A stretch of 64,000 nt of DNA. Origin: Burkholderia cepacia ATCC 25416. Lineage in GTDB: Bacteria; Pseudomonadota; Gammaproteobacteria; Burkholderiales; Burkholderiaceae. The DNA lies in assembly GCF_001411495.1 (NCBI RefSeq), contig NZ_CP012981.1:1116001-1180000 (forward strand). The letters run 5' to 3'. The notes below the pieces were generated by a model. It did not search any database, was not told the origin of the DNA, and saw nothing but the letters and a program-made list of their open reading frames with translations. This document shows positions 62,172 through 64,000 of the stretch, one piece after another. Position 1 is the stretch's first letter, and every line of letters starts with the position of its first letter. A program made the position numbers and the translations under genes.

Positions 62172-64000
62172 ATGTCCCGCGCCCTCGAAATCCTCGACGA
62201 AGTATTTGGTTATCCCGCTTTTCGCGGCCAGCAGGGCGAAATCGTCGAACACGTCGCCGGCGGCGGCGATTGTCTCGTGCTGATGCCGACCGGTGGCGGC
62301 AAGTCGCTGTGCTACCAGATTCCGGCGCTGCTGCGTCGCGAGGCCGGGCAGGGTGCCGGTATCGTCGTGTCGCCGCTGATCGCGCTGATGCAGGACCAGG
62401 TCGCCGCACTGAGCGAAGTGGGCGTGCGCGCGGCGTACCTGAACTCGACACTGTCGGGCGCCGAGGCCGCGGCGACCGAGCGGGCGCTGCGCGAAGGCGA
62501 AATCGACCTGCTGTATGTCGCGCCCGAACGGCTGATGACGGGGCGCTTCCTCGACCTGCTCGAGCGCGCGAAGATCGGCCTGTTCGCGATCGACGAAGCG
62601 CACTGCGTGTCGCAATGGGGGCACGATTTCCGCCCGGAATACATCCAGCTGTCGGTGCTGCACGAGCGATTTCCGTCGGTGCCGCGCATCGCATTGACCG
62701 CGACGGCCGATGCGATCACGCGCGACGAGATCATCCACCGTCTCGCGCTCGACGACGCACGCGTGTTCGTGTCGAGCTTCGACCGCCCGAACATCCGCTA
62801 CCGGATCGTCGAAAAGGACAACGCGCGATCGCAGCTGCTCGATTTCATCCGCGCCGAACACACGAATGCCGACGGCACGACGGATGCGGGTGTCGTCTAT
62901 TGCCTGTCGCGTCGCAAGGTCGAGGAAACGGCCGAATGGCTGAAGGCGCAAGGCGTGCGTGCGCTGCCGTATCACGCGGGGATGGAGTTCGAGGTGCGGC
63001 AGAAGCACCAGGAAATGTTCCAGCGCGAGGAAGGCATCGTGATGTGCGCGACGATCGCGTTCGGCATGGGCATCGACAAGCCGGACGTGCGCTTCGTCGC
63101 GCACCTGGATCTGCCGAAGAGCGTCGAAGGCTACTACCAGGAAACGGGCCGTGCCGGCCGCGACGGGATGCCCGCGAATGCGTGGATGGCGTACGGGCTC
63201 GGCGACGTCGTCCAGCAGCGCAAGATGATCGACGAATCGGATGCCGACGACGCACACAAGCGCGTCCAGACGTCGAAGCTCGACGCGCTGCTCGGGCTGT
63301 GCGAGACGATCTCGTGCCGCCGCGTGCGGCTGCTGAACTACTTCGGCGAGGAGAGCAAGCCGTGCGGCAACTGCGATACGTGCCTCGAGCCGCCCGCTTC
63401 GTGGGACGCGACGCGTGAGGCGCAGATGGCGCTGTCGTGCGTGTTCCGCGCGCAGCGCGCGAGCGGCTTCAATTTCGGCTCGAGCCACCTGATCGAGATC
63501 CTGCGCGGCGGGCGCACCGAGAAGGTGTTGCAGCGGGGCCACGACCAGCTGACGACGTTCGGGATCGGCGCGTCGCTGTCGGAGCCCGAGTGGCGCGCGA
63601 TATTTCGGCAGCTCGTCGCGTACGGCTACCTGGCCGTCGATCACGGCGGCTTCGGTGCACTCGTGCTGACCGAGGCCGCGAAGCCGGTGTTGAAGAACGA
63701 GGAGAAGGTCACGCTGCGCCGCTACGTGAAGCCGCAGCGCACGCGCCAGTCGTCGGGCCGCAGCGGCACGCGCGTCGACCCGACGGCCGGCATGGGCACG
63801 CGCGAGCGCGCAAGGTGGGATGCGCTGCGCGCGTGGCGCGCGGAAACGGCGAAGACGGACGGCGTGCCGGCCTACGTGATCTTCCACGACGCGACGCTCG
63901 CCGAGATCGCACGCAACGCGCCGGAGACGATCGACGACCTGCGCCATATCCCCGGCATGGGGGTGCGCAAGCTGGAGCGCTTCGGCGACGAGATCATCGA
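62172..64000 (+). CDS. recQ: ATP-dependent DNA helicase RecQ (C-terminus cut by window end)
   Basis: 609 codons are visible of an expected 610-620. Superfamily 2 helicase motifs are in order: Walker [11 protein letters not shown] (Lys 44), DEAH box ([19 protein letters not shown]), motif [10 protein letters not shown], motif [12 protein letters not shown]. The RecQ C-terminal zinc domain follows, with Cys in [17 protein letters not shown] and CGNCDTC. The HRDC domain at the end is nearly complete ([17 protein letters not shown]). It unwinds 3'-5' in recombination repair and replication-fork restart. ATG at 62172; no strong ribosome site. Only the last few residues are missing. Confidence 0.95.
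   Translation, partial: MSRALEILDEVFGYPAFRGQQGEIVEHVAGGGDCLVLMPTGGGKSLCYQIPALLRREAGQGAGIVVSPLIALMQDQVAALSEVGVRAAYLNSTLSGAEAAATERALREGEIDLLYVAPERLMTGRFLDLLERAKIGLFAIDEAHCVSQWGHDFRPEYIQLSVLHERFPSVPRIALTATADAITRDEIIHRLALDDARVFVSSFDRPNIRYRIVEKDNARSQLLDFIRAEHTNADGTTDAGVVYCLSRRKVEETAEWLKAQGVRALPYHAGMEFEVRQKHQEMFQREEGIVMCATIAFGMGIDKPDVRFVAHLDLPKSVEGYYQETGRAGRDGMPANAWMAYGLGDVVQQRKMIDESDADDAHKRVQTSKLDALLGLCETISCRRVRLLNYFGEESKPCGNCDTCLEPPASWDATREAQMALSCVFRAQRASGFNFGSSHLIEILRGGRTEKVLQRGHDQLTTFGIGASLSEPEWRAIFRQLVAYGYLAVDHGGFGALVLTEAAKPVLKNEEKVTLRRYVKPQRTRQSSGRSGTRVDPTAGMGTRERARWDALRAWRAETAKTDGVPAYVIFHDATLAEIARNAPETIDDLRHIPGMGVRKLERFGDEII

Overview
The window reads as a piece of the main chromosome of a high-GC betaproteobacterium, almost certainly Burkholderia and most likely the Burkholderia cepacia complex. 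The 16S rRNA has the Burkholderia pattern. The gene neighbourhoods (paaABCDE with a TetR gene and a DUF1835 gene; an rrn operon followed by tRNA-Tyr/Gly/Thr, tuf, tRNA-Trp, secE-nusG-rplKAJL-rpoBC and recQ) fit what I recall of that group. The species call is inference, because no alignment could be run.

Layout. 1-3.5 kb: edge of an unknown membrane protein gene, then gudP-gudD for glucarate uptake and dehydration, with a perfect palindrome upstream. 3.5-5.6 kb: a DUF2239 gene with a carotenoid-oxygenase-family gene, behind a promoter framed by two ACCCGGAT repeats. 5.6-9.8 kb: a four-gene ABC exporter (adaptor, ATPase, two FtsX-type permeases). 10.2-15.4 kb: small secreted protein, Mut7-C RNase-like protein, a beta-hydroxyacid dehydrogenase, a LysE/RhtB exporter, and an MFS transporter divergent from a LysR regulator. 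15.4-19.3 kb: a candidate 60-nt small RNA with two anti-Shine-Dalgarno motifs, then OmpW and two DUF2957 lipoproteins. 19.7-25.9 kb: argC, a WrbA-like flavoprotein, a YbhB/PEBP protein, pyrE and maeB. 26-32.8 kb: fused indolepyruvate ferredoxin oxidoreductase, a small secreted protein, hppD, an Lrp regulator and a GNAT acetyltransferase. 33-38.5 kb: the phenylacetyl-CoA epoxidase operon paaABCDE (leftward) with its probable TetR repressor and a palindromic operator inside the paaA promoter. 38.6-39.9 kb: a secreted SGNH hydrolase.

From 40 to 64 kb the window is information-processing machinery, all rightward: rrn operon (16S, tRNA-Ile, tRNA-Ala, 23S, 5S), a 2-kb gene-poor stretch holding a decayed secreted-protein gene, tRNA-Tyr-Gly-Thr-tuf-tRNA-Trp, secE-nusG, rplKA, rplJL, rpoBC and an almost complete recQ cut by the window end.

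Functional links. The catabolic genes feed central metabolism: glucarate dehydration, homogentisate formation from 4-hydroxyphenylpyruvate, aryl-pyruvate to aryl-acetyl-CoA oxidation, and phenylacetyl-CoA ring epoxidation. The most novel candidates are the putative anti-SD small RNA, whose TGTCTCCTCC is the exact complement of the ribosome binding sites of gudP and the indolepyruvate oxidoreductase gene in this same window, and the DUF2957/OmpW envelope locus. No CRISPR array, prophage, intact insertion sequence or toxin-antitoxin locus was seen.
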